From NCBI GenBank assembly GCA_050084515.1, contig CM114271.1:50282001-50346000 (forward strand): DNA of 64,000 nt, written 5' to 3'. Position numbers and translations under genes: made by a program. This DNA is from Blasia pusilla. Taxonomy: Eukaryota > Marchantiophyta > Marchantiopsida > Blasiales. The notes beneath the pieces are model-generated. The model searched no databases. It was given only the letters and a program-made list of their open reading frames with translations, and was not told the origin of the DNA. Shown here piece after piece: positions 33,451 through 45,180 of this stretch (positions are counted from its first letter, which is position 1; every line of letters starts with the position of its first letter).

Positions 33451-34366
33451 TACCAGTGCCCGATCACAAGTTATGTCCTTTGCTTCACCATGTACTAACG
33501 TATGTACCCTATCTTGCATCCATTGAAGTCTCGCAACGCCTCTTGCACGTGTTCAAGATCTTCTTCTGCAATCCAAGTCTCCTCTTTCACATGGTAGCCT
33601 TTCCACTTGACCAAGTACTCGTACTTGGTGGCTCTTTGTCGGGAACGCAGAATGGTCTCCACCTCAAACTCTGGTTACTCATTTCTCATGACCGGTTGTG
33701 GTCTCAACACAATCCTTCGTTCTGAACGCTCATTGTCTTGAAGACACTTCATAAATAATGACACATGGAAAGTCGGGTGAATCTTGAACTTGTTTGGATA
33801 CTCCAATGTGTACACATCCTCAAATGGTTTTTCCTTGATCACATACGGTCCAACATACTTGGCTGACAACTTCACGGAAAATTCATTCCGAAGAGTGAGA
33901 TTCTTTACACTCAACCACACTTGTTCCCCAACTTGGAAACTCACTTGGCGCCAAATTTTGTTAGCATGCTTCACGTACCTTAGTTGAGCCTTGGCAAGAC
34001 TTGTCCTCACTCGCTCTTGTCGTTTATGCATTTCCACTGACAAACATTCTACCGTTGCTTGACGAGTGTGTGCCGATGTAACGCCCCTCGAAAGGGCTAA
34101 GTCAAGAGGCCCTTCTCGTTCTCTTTGATACCTTAGAAAGAAATGAAGATTCTCCAGTTGCACAATGCTTGGTTGAGTTGTAACAATACTCAACCAAACT
34201 TAGCCACTTTGCCCAATCTCTTTGGTCCGCGGTCACGTAATTCCTTAAGTATTGGTTCACGATCAAGTTTACTTTTTCCGTTTGCCCATCCGTTTCAGGG
34301 TGGAAGGCCGTACTAAAGCTGAGTTTGGTCCTAAACCTCATGAAAAGATGTTTCCAAAAAGCTTGG
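33451..34366 (-). pseudogene. Gypsy-1 integrase C-terminal half with chromodomain, inverted
   Basis: On the - strand it starts AFWKHLFMRFRTKLSF and continues FHPETDGQTEKVN (catalytic Glu), NYVTADQRDWAKWL, then the GPY/F module (FQVGEQVWLSVKNL, KYVGPYVI, FKIHPTFHVSLF). It ends with a chromodomain (FEVETILRSRQRATKYEYLV, KWKGYHVKEETWI, about 33670-33540). These are exactly the residues missing after SDRDLKFTS in the preceding + strand segment, so one integrase was cut and its 3' part of about 0.9 kb turned around. Chromodomains bind methylated histone H3 and direct chromoviruses to heterochromatin. Stops and a frameshift are also present. Confidence 0.85.
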
Positions 34367-34506
34367 GCCGATAACCCATTCTAACTAGAAAAGTTTAGTT
34401 GTTGCTATAAAGAATGCATGGATTTGAAGATTTGATGCTAGTGATTATGATTTTGAGTTTGGTAGTGCATGGAAATGAGTAATTCATATGCTTAGGATGT
34501 AAGTCA
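34367..34506. other. Junction sequence between Gypsy-1 and Gypsy-2 copy 2
   Basis: About 140 AT-rich bases match neither element in a way I can see. They may be the remainder of Gypsy-1 beyond the inversion or filler DNA. Confidence 0.3.
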
Positions 34507-34549
34507 AGGAGTCCAAATAATGAATATTTGAGGTGAGATCTTGTATTCG

Positions 34550-35500
34550 GATAAGTCCTGCAGTCACATCCAACGTTGTGGGTGCCGTCTCCTGCAAGTA
34601 GACATAGTCTCCTTGATGAAACCTCCGGATAGTAGATCGATAACTACCTCCCCGAATAGTCGCATACCTCAACTTATCCCGATGTTGGGCAATTGCCAAG
34701 TTCTCAGACGCCATGGGCATCACTCTCCAAAACAACTCAGCCCTCTAAGAACATGCTTGCATCCATACATTAAGGTCATCAAAGTTCAACACCTCACCAA
34801 CATGTTGACGAATGGCCGCAGGTCATCTGGCTCTCGGCCATAAAGCAACAAGTACGGTGAGAAAGACGCTAAGGATGCCTCCCTGCTGAATCTGTATCCC
34901 ATGGCCAACCACCGCAACTGAAGGTCTCAATCTCCTAGGTGACCTCTTTGCAAGACATACTTACGTAGTCCTCTCTTCACTGTCTGCACCACTCGCTCTG
35001 GTAGTCGATCCGCCTCAGGATGATCTCACGAAGTAGTGCGGTGGTCGATCAATGCCTGATCACACAAGGCCTAAAACTCCCCTCGGAACTCTGTACCCTG
35101 GTCTGTCAACACCTCAACTGGTACACCGTAATGACTCAACACTTGATCTAGGAAGGCATACGCTACTCCCTCACTTGCTTTGTCAGGAAATGCAGCCAAC
35201 TCTATCCACTTCGAGAAGTGCTCGACCATCACCAACACATAACGACTATGGCGCTCCGTCAAACGCAAAGGTCTTGCAAAATCTAAACTCCATCTATAAT
35301 CTAAATCCATGATCGAAATTGGATGCAACTATGGAGTCGGACCATTGAACGATGCTCAGACTCAATCACACACCATGCATATGGCAACAAACTATTGAAT
35401 GTCAATCTGCATGCCTCGCCACTAATACTGAATCTGGAGCAAGTTGTACGTCCGCTTCACTCCAGAATGACCCAACTCCTCGTGGGCATGACGTACCAAA
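34550..35500 (-). pseudogene. Gypsy-2 copy 2 integrase
   Basis: The zinc region HAHEELGHSGVKRTYNLLQIQY keeps both His residues (about 35490-35430), in contrast to copy 1. The core (SLDFARPLRL, DQGTEFRGEF) and the WIELAAFPDKASEGVAYAFL segment follow at 35328-35071. The C-terminal module (ENLAIAQHRDKLRYATIRGG, RRFHQGDYVYLQE) is at 34735-34560, where similarity to copy 1 ends before the PHD finger. Frames are interrupted between 35071 and 34735 and at about 35410. Confidence 0.85.
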
Positions 35501-35723
35501 CGTTCTCTTTGCGAAGGATGAGGCACTACACGCACTCTACCATCCTCCCACACTCGCAACACATGTGTGCCCTCCCACCGGAACTGTTTGGCTCGCTGTA
35601 GGATCCGATCCCGCTCTCTAGCACCCACTCTGCTCGCGACACTGCCAGTACGCAGGTACTCCAAGACCACTCCATCGTCGTGAATGTCTCGGCCACCTGT
35701 CGTCTCCTCACCGGCCTCAAGAT

Positions 35724-36240
35724 CTAAGGACTCTCCATCAGACCTCGCCATCGAAGTTTCAGCAATCTTGCTCTCCATAGCCAACAAGCCCAAATAGGCT
35801 TACGCATGCCATCCTGGCACCAACTCCTCATCACTCTCACCATGCCAACGAGCTCCAATTGCATCTCACTAACTCGGGTATGGGTTACGGTCAAACCATT
35901 TGCATCCTGGTTGAGTGTCCCAGGTCTATGCACCACCTGGAAGTCATAATCCTGTAACAAAAGAGCCCACCTCGCAAGCTTCCCTGTAAGCTTGTCGGAC
36001 TCTATCAACCACTTAAGTGGCTGATGATCAGTAATGATGGTAAAGGGATTTCCGAATAGATAACATCTGAAATATACGACAGCCCACACTGCAACCAAGC
36101 ACTCATCCTCATACGAGCTATACTTTGCCTCTGCAACGTTGTTCGAGCGACTAGCATAAGCCACCATGAAATCTCTACCATCATCGTCATGCTAGGTGAA
36201 TACACCTCCAAGCCCTAACATGCTCCAATCGGTATGCAAC
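35724..36240 (-). pseudogene. Gypsy-2 copy 2 RNase H
   Basis: The open frame 36167-35724 reads MVAYASRSNNVAEAKYSSYE, ECLVAVWAVVYFRCYLFGN, TDHQPLKWLIESDKL and DYDFQVVHRPGTLN. The Asp of TDHQ is kept here (copy 1 has IDHQ). It is the retrotransposon RNase H domain between RT and integrase. The linker that follows (QLELVGMVRVMRSWCQDG) matches copy 1. Confidence 0.85.
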
Positions 36241-36339
36241 TGGAAAGGACGACCCCTGATCGGTCTCCTCAATATGGGCGCAGGCGTCAATCTGTCCTTG
36301 AGCATCTAAAATGCTCTCTCTTGCTCATCCCCCCACTGC

Positions 36340-37290
36340 CACTCCTGATCCACCTTGGTCATCAAGATTAGCGGCTTTGCAATCAAACTGAAACCCTTGA
36401 CATACCGTCAATAGAAGTTCACCAATCCCATGAATGCACAAACTCGACTCACATCTGTAGGGCATGGAATGCTTGAAATAGCCTCTACCTTCTTATTTTG
36501 CACACCAAGGCCCCCAGGGTATATCCTATGACCCAAGAACTCACTCTGGTCATAGAAGAACTTGCACTTGCCTACATATAGCTTCAACCCATGTTACTGC
36601 AATCGTCGAAACACCTCCTCTAGATGTTGCTCATGCTCCTCAACCGTGGTGCTAAAGACTACCATATCATCAATATAACACCTAGAAATATCCAGACTTG
36701 CCAAGATCCTATGCATGACCCTCTGAAACTCAACCGGGGCATTCTTTAACCCGAATGGTAAGAATTGCCATTGGTACAAACAATCCTTCCTGTGAGGATC
36801 GATGCCCCAAAATGTCGTCTTCTGCCTGTCCTCCAATCTGATAGGCAGCTGATGGTATCTGGCTTGCAAATCCAATGAACTGGAGATCTTTGTAAGCCCA
36901 ATCACATCAAAGATCTCCTTAGGGATGGGCATGGCATACTTATCAGCCCTTGTCTACCGATTGATAGGTCAGTAATTTCCACACATTTGCCTATCTGTCC
37001 AGTTGCCATGCACATCCTTCTTGGCGGGCATGATAGTGGCAGATGCATACTCTCCATGCAACATCTCCATTAGTCTTGCTCCAACCAAGTCCAGGCTCCT
37101 ACTCTGAATCAGAGCCCTCTCCATGTCATTGTACCTGCAGGGTCGTCGAAAGATCGCCCTGTCTCGACGACTCAATGCGGATCCCTCGACCCTTTAGTGT
37201 ACCCAAATCATGCATACTAAATGCAAAACAGCTCCTTTAACTCCTAAGGAACTGGTATATCCAACGCCGCTCTCCTCTTGTTAACTTAGG
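36340..37290 (-). pseudogene. Gypsy-2 copy 2 reverse transcriptase
   Basis: MEMLHGEYASATIMPAKKDV (37105 region), then a stop-containing gap, then the frame 36932-36594 with ISSSLDLQARYHQLPIRLED, TTFWGIDPHRKDCLYQW, FGLKNAPVEFQRVMHRILA and the intact catalytic box CYIDDMVVFSTTVEEH. Its Arg codon in EVFRRLQ is CGA, where copy 1 has TGA. The frame differs from the methyltransferase segment at 37666-38037, so there is an indel in the linker. Confidence 0.87.
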
Positions 37291-37476
37291 GCCCATATCT
37301 GGCTCCCAAGTCTCCATCATGACTACGATAGGACTTTCCGGCGTAGATGTCGGTGGTTGCTATGGTGCAACCCCGTCTCGTACAATAGAACTCCCATCTC
37401 CACGTGTAGTGCCCGGAACCACGCTCGATGTTGTCGCTATCATCTCTTGACGTACCTACAAAACATCCCAAGAAGT

Positions 37477-38007
37477 CTAAGGGTGTCTCTCCCGATCACC
37501 CCTGGTGAATCGATCTCCTCGAGTCTCACCCCCAACCGCTACCTCAACCATCTCGGTAGGCATGGGGCTCACCAACGCAACAACTCTAATCAGTGACATC
37601 CTCAAACAACGCTGCTCAGCTACCTTTAAGATCAAAATCCATGTCAAGCAATTCAAGTCCATCGCCTAACCCAAGATATAACGTCTTGATGCCTCCGATA
37701 GTGACGGTACTGCCGTCATTCTTGTGGGGAATCCCATAGCTTGCTCTCGCTCATCGGCGTTGGGCTCCACCAACCTCTGTACTTGGTCATCCCAAACCAA
37801 GCCAAGTCTGGCCTCCTTGAATGCATAAGAGGCGGAAACACTCACCAATGTGGGAAAGGCCGCTCGTGGCATGCCAATCTTGTTGACCACAGTCAACAGC
37901 GGTCGATCATCGTGCCTCATTGCCTGTGATTGACGGCCTGGATCCAATATAGAATCCACCAACAAATCAGAGGGACGCTCCGCTCTCGCATAAGCCCTCC
38001 GCAATAC
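37477..38007 (-). pseudogene. Methyltransferase C-terminal part, Gypsy-2 copy 2 (right of the Copia-2 split)
   Basis: The frame carries the target-recognition/C-terminal part: RPLLTVVNKIGMPRAAFP, SASYAFKEARLGLVWDDQ, then EQAMGFPTRMTAVPSLSEAS, RRYILG and, after a single stop at about 37666, QAMDLNCLTWIL. This is better preserved than in copy 1 and supports assignment to a DNMT3-like C5 methyltransferase fold. The upstream motifs of the same gene lie at 43.29-43.93 kb, on the other side of Copia-2. Confidence 0.85.
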
Positions 38008-38320
38008 TATTGAAGATTGAGTTACAGTCAAGCTCATGAGACACCTGACCTGCTACATTTGGTACTCACACGAAGTAGGGAAGCTTAATCTTGGTTAGTC
38101 AGTTGAGCACGATTATCCTAACTAGGGTTAGTTAATCACAGTAAGTCTAACTCAAGACTATGATTAAGGGTAGGATTAGGGTTGCTTATACATACCCTAG
38201 ATAATTGAGAAGAGGACCAGCCTACACTCATTCTCTTATTGCAAATTTCGTTCTCCATGGTGGTGGTGTGTGTGTTAGAGCCGTTTTCCATCAATTATGC
38301 TTGTTTAGTAGTTTTCCACA
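38008..38320 (+). repeat. Copia-2 5' LTR
   Basis: 313 bases, starting TATTGAAG (probably from TGTTGAAG) and ending TTCCACA, directly followed by the primer-binding site. Confidence 0.93.
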
Positions 38321-38837
38321 TGGTATCTGAGCGGAAGAAGAACATCACTTGAAATTCTTGGTGTTTGAAGAGAGAACAGAAGCAAGAGAAGCCAAAATTT
38401 CAGTTTGGGAGAAAGAAATTTTATTCAGAGCTGGGTGGGTGTAGATTTTAGGTGGAGCTTTGAAGGTGATAAAACTTTGGAGGCGTTTTTAGGGCTTTTC
38501 CAGTCGATTCAACCATCTGGGTCCACGTCGGCTAGAATGACGCCCAAAGGCTGGTTCTAGCCATCTTGTAGAGCTCGTTGAGAGCTTTCCAATGCACTCA
38601 AAATCGCTTGATTCTGACACTCTGAGCTCTTGCAGCAACACTTTCAGTGTAGGAAAGTGCAATTAGTGAAGAAAAGTTGTGTAGTTTGCTCTCTACAGAC
38701 CAATTTCGACTAGTTCTGTCATACACTTGATCAATTCTTGGAAAATTTTAGGTCTATTTCTCTGTAAGAGTGATCTATGCTTTAATTGGAGCAGTAGAAA
38801 GCTTGAAATTACGTTTTTGTGAGTGAAATCGTTTATC

Positions 38838-39770
38838 ATGGAGTATTCCTCAACAGCAATCACAAGCGAGAAGCTAGACAAGCAGAATTACAATGTCTGG
38901 AAGTTTCGCATGAAAAAATTTCTCATGGGTCAAGAACTATGGGAGCTTGTCACAGGTGATGAGGCCAAGCCAGAAGGTGACTCAATAGACTTGAACGTTC
39001 GCGCTTGGAACAAACGCGCAAGGCAAGTAATCCACTATATTTCAATAACGATCAGTTCGCCAATGATATGTCACATCCAAGATGTTGATACTCCACAGGA
39101 GTCTTGAGCTGCATTGGAAAAGTTGTTCCACACGTCTATAAAGGCCTGAAAGCTTCAATTGAAACAGCAATTGAACGAAGTGAGGAAGGAATCACAGAGT
39201 ATCAATAATTATATTTTGAGTATCAGACATATTATTGATCAGTTGAATAGCATTGGAGTGACAATAGAAGATGATGATGTGATTTTATTCACTCTTCAAG
39301 GCCTTCCAAAGGATTACAAGTCCTTTGAGACCTCTATCTTTGTGAGAGAGAAATATCCAACCTTTCAAGAGTTAGTTCCTCCGTTGATCAGTGAAGAGAT
39401 GCGTCTGGTAGGCAGCGATAGCTCGTCTAGTCTGCAAGAGAGTGCGATATTTGCAGGTTATGGATCAAACAGAAGCAGGGGTCGTGGTAGAAACTTCCGT
39501 GGTCGTGGTGGATATCAAGCATATGGAGGAAGAGGCACTCAATATAACATCACTCAATCAACTACGAACCACTACCAAACACAATCACAAGATGGTGATG
39601 GTGGAAACCGTTGGGGTTGAGGTTAGCAATAGAGGGTCCCTGGATCTTGCAATTACTGTGGGATAAAGGGTCACTATGAAAAGTTTTGCTTCAAGAAGAG
39701 GGAAAATATGAGAACAAGAGCCTTACAGCAACAACACCAAGAGCACTACCAAGAACAACAACATTCACAA
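38838..39770 (+). pseudogene. Copia-2 gag
   Basis: Starts at ATG 38838 (MEYSSTAITSEKLDKQNYNV, the usual Copia gag opening with WKFRMKKFL). The UBN2-type core continues in the same frame after a TGA at about 39105 and another stop before 39159 (RKESQSINNYILSIRHIIDQ, LPKDYKSFETSI). An Arg-Gly-rich stretch (RSRGRGRNFRGRGGYQAYGG) precedes the zinc knuckle CNYCGIKGHYEKFC (CX2CX4HX4C, about 39649-39690), reached after one more stop. It would coat element RNA. Not functional without suppression of these stops. Confidence 0.88.
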
Positions 39771-39799
39771 ACAGAGCATCTCTTGGTCATGACTCATCA

Positions 39800-41175
39800 T
39801 ATGAGAGCAATGGTCAAGAAAGACTCGACAAAAGATTGACTCCGATGCATCAAATCACATGACCTCACAAGCTAAATGGTTTAGAAGTTTGGAGTCGATG
39901 AAAGATCCTACAATTTTGCTCATAGCAGATGACACTCAACATCATATTAAGCATACTGGTAAAGTTCCAATAGCATCAGATGGTCTTTGTGCTCTTGGAA
40001 ATATTCTCTATGTTCCTACCATTGTAAGAAATTTGATCTCTATAGGACAGATAGTAGAACATGGTTATCAAGTGAAGTTTAACACAGATGGTTGTTTCAT
40101 TGAAACAATGGATGACCAGATTACGATAGCCAAAGGAACTAGATCTGACAGAATGTTCTAATTAGACGTTTCTATGACAAAGATTCAAACAGCAATGTAT
40201 GGTCAAAACGGCCAACAAGTCACATATCTAAATGTGTGGCATAAAAGAATTGGACATATGAATCTTCAAAGATTACAGAGTCTTTCATCATCTAATATAG
40301 TAATAGGACTCCCTAAATTAGCGAGTCCTGCTACGTTAGAGGTATGTCATGCTTGTCAATTTGGAAAACAAGCTAGATTTCCTTTTCTAAAGTAAGATAG
40401 AAGAGCATCCAAGATATTGGAGTTGATCCACAATGATGTGTGGAAAACATCACAACATAGCCTTAGTGGTTTCCAGTACTTTGTTTATTTTATTGATGAC
40501 TTCTCTAGGTATATATGGATATACTTTCTGAAAGCCAAGTCAGAGGTATTCTTAGTGTTCCAAACATTCAGAGTTCTAGTAGAGAAGCAAACTGGACAAC
40601 ACATTCTGAAATTGCGTTGTGATGGAGGAGGAGAGTATCTTTCAACAGAGTTTGATGATTATTTATGTCAGAATGGCATCCAACGTCAAGTGACTTGCCG
40701 TTACACTCCACAACAAAATGGAGTGGCTGAGAGGAAGAATCGACATATTGCTGAAGCGGCACGAGCTATGCTGAATGAGAAGAACATGCTTAAGGTGTAT
40801 AGGGCAGAGGTTGTAGCATGTGCAGTCTTCTTAATCAACCGAACTCCAACAGCAAGAGTTCATAATAAAACTCCACTCGAAGTCTTCATAGGAAGTAAAC
40901 TTGATTTTTCCTTCTTGAAAGTATTTGGCTGTATTTGTTATGCTCATGTTCCTTCTAAGAGACGTCAGAAATTAGACCCCAAGTCTGCAAGATGTATCTT
41001 CATTGGCTATGTTGATGGAACCAAGGGGTATAAGTGCTACATTCCATCCTCTAGGCAGCTAATTATTAGTCGGGATGTTGTCTTTGATGAGCTAAAGTCA
41101 TGGTATGCTCCATCTGAGCCTATTCCACCTCTAAACTTGTCTCTTGAGGGGGAGAATATGACTATAAACCAATAG
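39800..41175 (+). pseudogene. Copia-2 protease and integrase
   Basis: Protease: the active-site region reads D-S-D-A-S-N-H-M (about 39839), Gly replaced by Asp. Next to it is a short deletion relative to Copia-1 that shifts the frame, so protease is dead. The frame is open from 39859 (SQAKWFRSLES) with a stop at about 40162. Integrase: zinc region WHKRIGHMNLQRLQ and CHACQFGKQARF, a stop at about 40393, then the catalytic core with D in HNDVWK, D in CDGGGEYLS and E in NGVAERKNRHIAEAAR, all three kept. It ends near 41175. Confidence 0.9.
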
Positions 41176-41281
41176 ACATTGTCTTCAACTTCCTTGAGTA
41201 CTAGTGTAGGATTAGGAGAGGTCCTAGATTCATCAGTTAAATCTATGAGTCCATGGATGGGAAGAGTACATATTCAGTCTG

Positions 41282-42976
41282 TTGACACTAGTCAGAGCTC
41301 GAGTCAGGTGTCAAGCATCTACCTTTGAACAACAACTTCGTAGATCAAGTAGAGTTACACATCCAGTTCATAGATTCATAAATGAAAGTTTCCTTGCGAC
41401 ACATCATGCATATATGATGAGTATCCTTCAAGAGCAGAAGCCGAGTTATTTTGAAGAAGAAACGAGTAAAGCCGAATGGATTGAAGCTATGGAGGAAGTG
41501 CTTGCTCCATTAAGACATCAACAAATATGGGAGTTGGTTGATAAACCTTCCGTTAAGGAAGATATTGGTTGCAAATGGATTTACAAAATCAAGCGCAATC
41601 AAGATGGTACAATTAACAGATACAAAGTTAGATTGATGGCTAAGGGCTATGCACAACAATATGGTATCAATTATGAGGAAACATTTAGCCCTGTTGCAAA
41701 GATGGCGACTACGAGAACAGTGGTTGCAGTTGCAATAAGTAAGAAGTGGAGATTACATCACGTGGACGTCAAGAATGCCTTCTTGAATGGAAATCTATAC
41801 GAGGAGTTATATATGACTCAACCACTTGGATACGAGCATCTCAAATTTCCATTTCGCATATGCACGTTGAAGAAAGCTCTATACAGGCTCAAACAAGCTC
41901 CAAGAGCTTGGTATGGCAAGATTACATACGTCCTACAAGAGTTGGGTTTTAGAGTATGTGATTCTGACTCCTCGTTATATGTCTTGAGAGGACAAGATCA
42001 TACAGTTCTCATTGTATTGTATGTTGACGATCTCTTGATTACTGGGAGTACTGAAGAAATGGTACAACAAGTCAAGCTTAAGTTACAAGTAGAATTTGAT
42101 ATGAAGGACTTGGGAGAACTCAAGTACTTCCTTGGTATTGAGTTTATCAAGGTTAGAGAGAGCATGTGGTTACTACAACGACAATATGCTCTTCATATGC
42201 TTTCAAAATATGCTATGACGGCTTGTAAGCCAATCTCTATATCGTTGGATCAGAGCGTGAAGCTAAGAGTGGATGAAGGAGAGCTGCTTGCAGATTCTAA
42301 TATGTACAGGCGCATGGTTGGAAGTTAGATCTATCTAACTATAACCAGACCAGATTTGAGCTATGTTGTTGGCCTAGTGAGCCAATTTATGCAAGCACCT
42401 CGAAAACCTCACCTTGATGTTGTGAGAAGGATTATGCGGCATGTGAAATTCTCTATTCAATTCGGGCTTCAATTTGAACCTTCTCTGAGATTTCAATTAC
42501 AGGGATTCACAGATGTTGATTAGGCAGGAAGTGTGTCTGATCGATGCTCCACATCTGGTTATTCATTTACTTTGGGAAGCGTAGCTATAAGTTGGGCTTC
42601 AAAGAAGCAACCTACGCTTTATCTTCAACAGAGGTTGAGTATAGAGGAGCAACCAATGCAGCATGTGAGGCGGTGTGGCTTCATCAATTACTTGTTGAGA
42701 TTGGTGTTAGTAACTTAGGGCCTAGTGTAATATATGCAGACAATATTAGTAGCATCAAGCTTGCTAATAACCCTGTGTTTCATGCTCGTACAAAGCATGT
42801 TGAGATGCAGAATCATTTTATCTGAGAGAAAGTGCTTGCAGGAGAAATTGATCTTGTGTATATATGTACAGATCAGCAAATTGCTGACATCTTTACAAAG
42901 GCATTGTGTAGAGATAAGTTAAGATGTTTAGAAAGGATTTAGGCGTTAGAGATATCGATATGAGCTTGAGGGGGAG
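41282..42976 (+). pseudogene. Copia-2 reverse transcriptase and RNase H
   Basis: RT is one open frame of 348 codons: KAEWIEAMEEVLAPLRHQQI, KWIYKIKRNQDGTINRYKVR, HHVDVKNAFLNGNLYEELYM, and the catalytic box VLYVDDLLITGS (about 42020-42055). A stop at 42326 is followed by the connection (LTITRPDLSYVVGL). RNase H keeps FTDVD-AG, where Trp of DWAG is now TAG (about 42521), SSTEVEYRGATNAACEAVWL, YADNISSIKLANNPV and the C-terminal QIADIFTKAL. The polypurine tract and 3' LTR follow directly. Confidence 0.92.
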
Positions 42977-43288
42977 TATTGAAGATTGAGTTACAATCAA
43001 GCTCATGAGACACTTGAACTGCTATATTTGGTACTCACGCGAAGTAGGGAAGCTTAATCTTGGTTAGTCAGTTAAGCATGATTATCCTAACTAGGATTAG
43101 ATAATCAGAGTTAGTCTAACTCGAGACTATGGTTAAGGGTAGGGTTAGGATTGCTTGTACATTCCCTAGATAATTGAGAAGAGGACCAGCCTCCACTCAT
43201 TCTCTCGTTGCAAATTTCGTTCTCCATGGTGGTATGTGTGTGTGAGAGACGTTTTCCACCAATTATGCTTGTTTAGCAGTTTTCTACA
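42977..43288 (+). repeat. Copia-2 3' LTR
   Basis: 312 bases, starting TATTGAAG after the polypurine tract and ending TTCTACA before the AATAC duplication. Confidence 0.93.
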
Positions 43289-44376
43289 AATACCTCATGT
43301 GGTACCAAGTTGGTCCACCAAAGACGTGGGCGATGTGCTCGTGAATCCACACTCGCGGCATCTAACAATACTGCCTGGTCGATCCATGCGCGTATCTGAT
43401 GTGCACTTATCACCACGCAGGATCTCGAATCACTCAAAATTGGCACATTCTCCAAAATGTATGTTGGAGAATGAGACTGATACTTGTGTAAATATCGTAA
43501 GATTCGCATCATCTCCCAAAATAACATGGACCAAGTGTCATCTAACCCACTACCTCATCCAGCACTCGGTTGGCCCTAACACGGCCAACCAGCAATGACC
43601 AAGTCTATGATCCCTACCCGCTCCAAGTCTTGTACCCCCAATAATGAAATGTCCCTCGGTAGGGAACTCTAGTAACCCTGAATGGCGGACGCAGACAAAA
43701 ATTTGGGAAATCAGAGGCGTAACAGCACCACATGGTAAAGTGAAGCGCGCCTCGCAACATCATCAATCTCCACATACAGGTATTGTTGCACGCGCACTCC
43801 ATCGTGCAAAACAGTAGCTAACCGAGTGCTCATCCCTCCAAGGAGATCCAACACCCGAATACACTTCTCTGGGATGCACCATACAATCAAGGTGGTGTCC
43901 AAAGCGATCATAGCAACACTCATGCCTACTTGGGGTTTCTATGACCCGTCACACTCTAGTGCAAATATCTCGCTCCACGCGGTCTGCACATGCTCAGTGG
44001 CTATGCGTTGGAGCTCCTCAGTCAAGCCCCAAAGCGGCACCACTCCTACACGAACTAATGCGGCTACCATGACACTCCTCTCGATAGAAATGTCAAGAAC
44101 GGGAGTATCCTCTGCATGGACATATCCCTCAATCAAATCACTAGGCCAAGTGATGGCACTACTAAATGCTGCTAAGGTCGCCATCTCTCCTAGCCATTGC
44201 TCGATCACTGCACCTGTGAATCGAACCAGTAATGAGCTAAGGCGCCCATCACCTGACTACCATCCTCATCTGTAGGATGTTGACTCCTCCCAGTTATCCA
44301 GGGAAAATCCCATCGGGTATAACACTACTCCACCAACCAAGACGTCGTAGGACTCTGCATTAGTCACTATCGCCTT
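43289..44376 (-). pseudogene. Methyltransferase N-terminal motifs, Gypsy-2 copy 2 (left of the Copia-2 split on the - strand)
   Basis: On the - strand: the linker after protease (EMATLAAFSSAITWPSDLIE, ELQRIATEHVQTAWSEIFAL), then motif I RVLDLLGGMSTRLATVL (about 43870-43815; F to L and G to R relative to copy 1), then VRVQQYLYVEIDD. Motif IV follows as DLVIAGWPC, again with TAG right after the catalytic Cys (43578-43576), then motif VI ILENVPIL (a standard ENV, about 43445) and motif VIII SRAHRPRLWWTNLVP (about 43330). The methyltransferase is cut by Copia-2 just after this. At 44376 the Gypsy-2 copy stops abruptly at the Gypsy-3 inverted repeat; protease and gag are missing. Confidence 0.85.
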
Positions 44377-44657
44377 ATCTCTTCCAAAATATCCTCTTTT
44401 ACCCACTTGATATTTTCCAAATTACCCCAACTAACCTAGCCACCAACCAAGACTCCTTTTTCTTTTCATTAAAGCACCAACCTTACTACTTTACTTTTAT
44501 AAAGTCATCTTTTATTTATTATCTCTTTTCCTAAAGTTGGGCCCGTATAAAAGAGACACCATAAAGAGGTTTAAACATGAGAATTTCCTTTTCCTAAGCT
44601 AATTTACTTAATACTAAGAAAATTCAATCTAACACTTAATGAGGAAGGATTTTACAC
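44377..44657 (-). repeat. Gypsy-3 left inverted repeat (partial LTR)
   Basis: About 281 bases, from 'atctcttccaaaatat' to 'gattttacac', matching the reverse complement of 49052-49335 with small differences. It abuts Gypsy-2 copy 2 at 44376. Confidence 0.85.
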
Positions 44658-45180
44658 ATTGGCTGATTTTACTATACGACATTCATTCCTCCAAACCTGC
44701 ACATCCTCCGATATGTGCTGAAAATATCGAGTCTTCTTGCTATTTTACTCAGAATTATTTTTGTTGTGCCTCTAGACACATTGAATCGAAATCAAGAAAT
44801 CCCTCACGTCTACGAAAAATCTTGACCCTTTTTCCTGCAATGTGCAGCTTTAGAATTGTGCCATCTAGTTCAGGTAGTTTGTAAGTGGCATTGTCAAAAG
44901 CAAAGACTACAACGTATGGACCAAACCAACGACGTGCAAACTTCTTAATTGTACTATTTTAGTTGTCGAGGCTGTTGTCTTGCACTAAGATCCAATCTCC
45001 TTCTCTTATAGGTTCCTTCCCAAGTCGATGAGTTTTGTCAAAGCGCTCCTTATTTTTCAACTTTTCTTCCTTCATTTTGACTAATGCTTCTTCAATATCT
45101 TCTTTGCGCCGCTCTAGCTATTGCATTCGAAATGCTAGGAGCTCTTCCCTATCAAGCCCGTCTTCCCACATCAAACCCAT

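Larger units (their letters stand above)
34507..38007 (-). mobile_element. Gypsy-2 copy 2, pol part (integrase to methyltransferase C-terminus)
   Basis: On the - strand this is a second copy of the methyltransferase Gypsy element, colinear with 23.6-27.0 kb. It lacks the PHD finger and 3' LTR: similarity is lost within the integrase C-terminal region (TTLDVTAG) at about 34550. On the other side it is interrupted at 38007 by Copia-2 and continues at 43294. The two parts read as one methyltransferase gene. Confidence 0.88.
38008..43288 (+). mobile_element. Copia-2: complete-length Ty1/Copia element inserted in Gypsy-2 copy 2
   Basis: Two LTRs of about 312 bases, a 5-base target duplication AATAC (38003-38007 and 43289-43293), a tRNA-iMet primer-binding site TGGTATCTGAGC (38321-38332) and a polypurine tract GAGGGGGAG (42968-42976) define the element exactly. 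The inside holds gag, protease, integrase, RT and RNase H in Copia order, in three frames and with a few stops. The LTRs differ at about 28 positions (roughly 9%, counted by eye), so the insertion is old. Confidence 0.95.
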
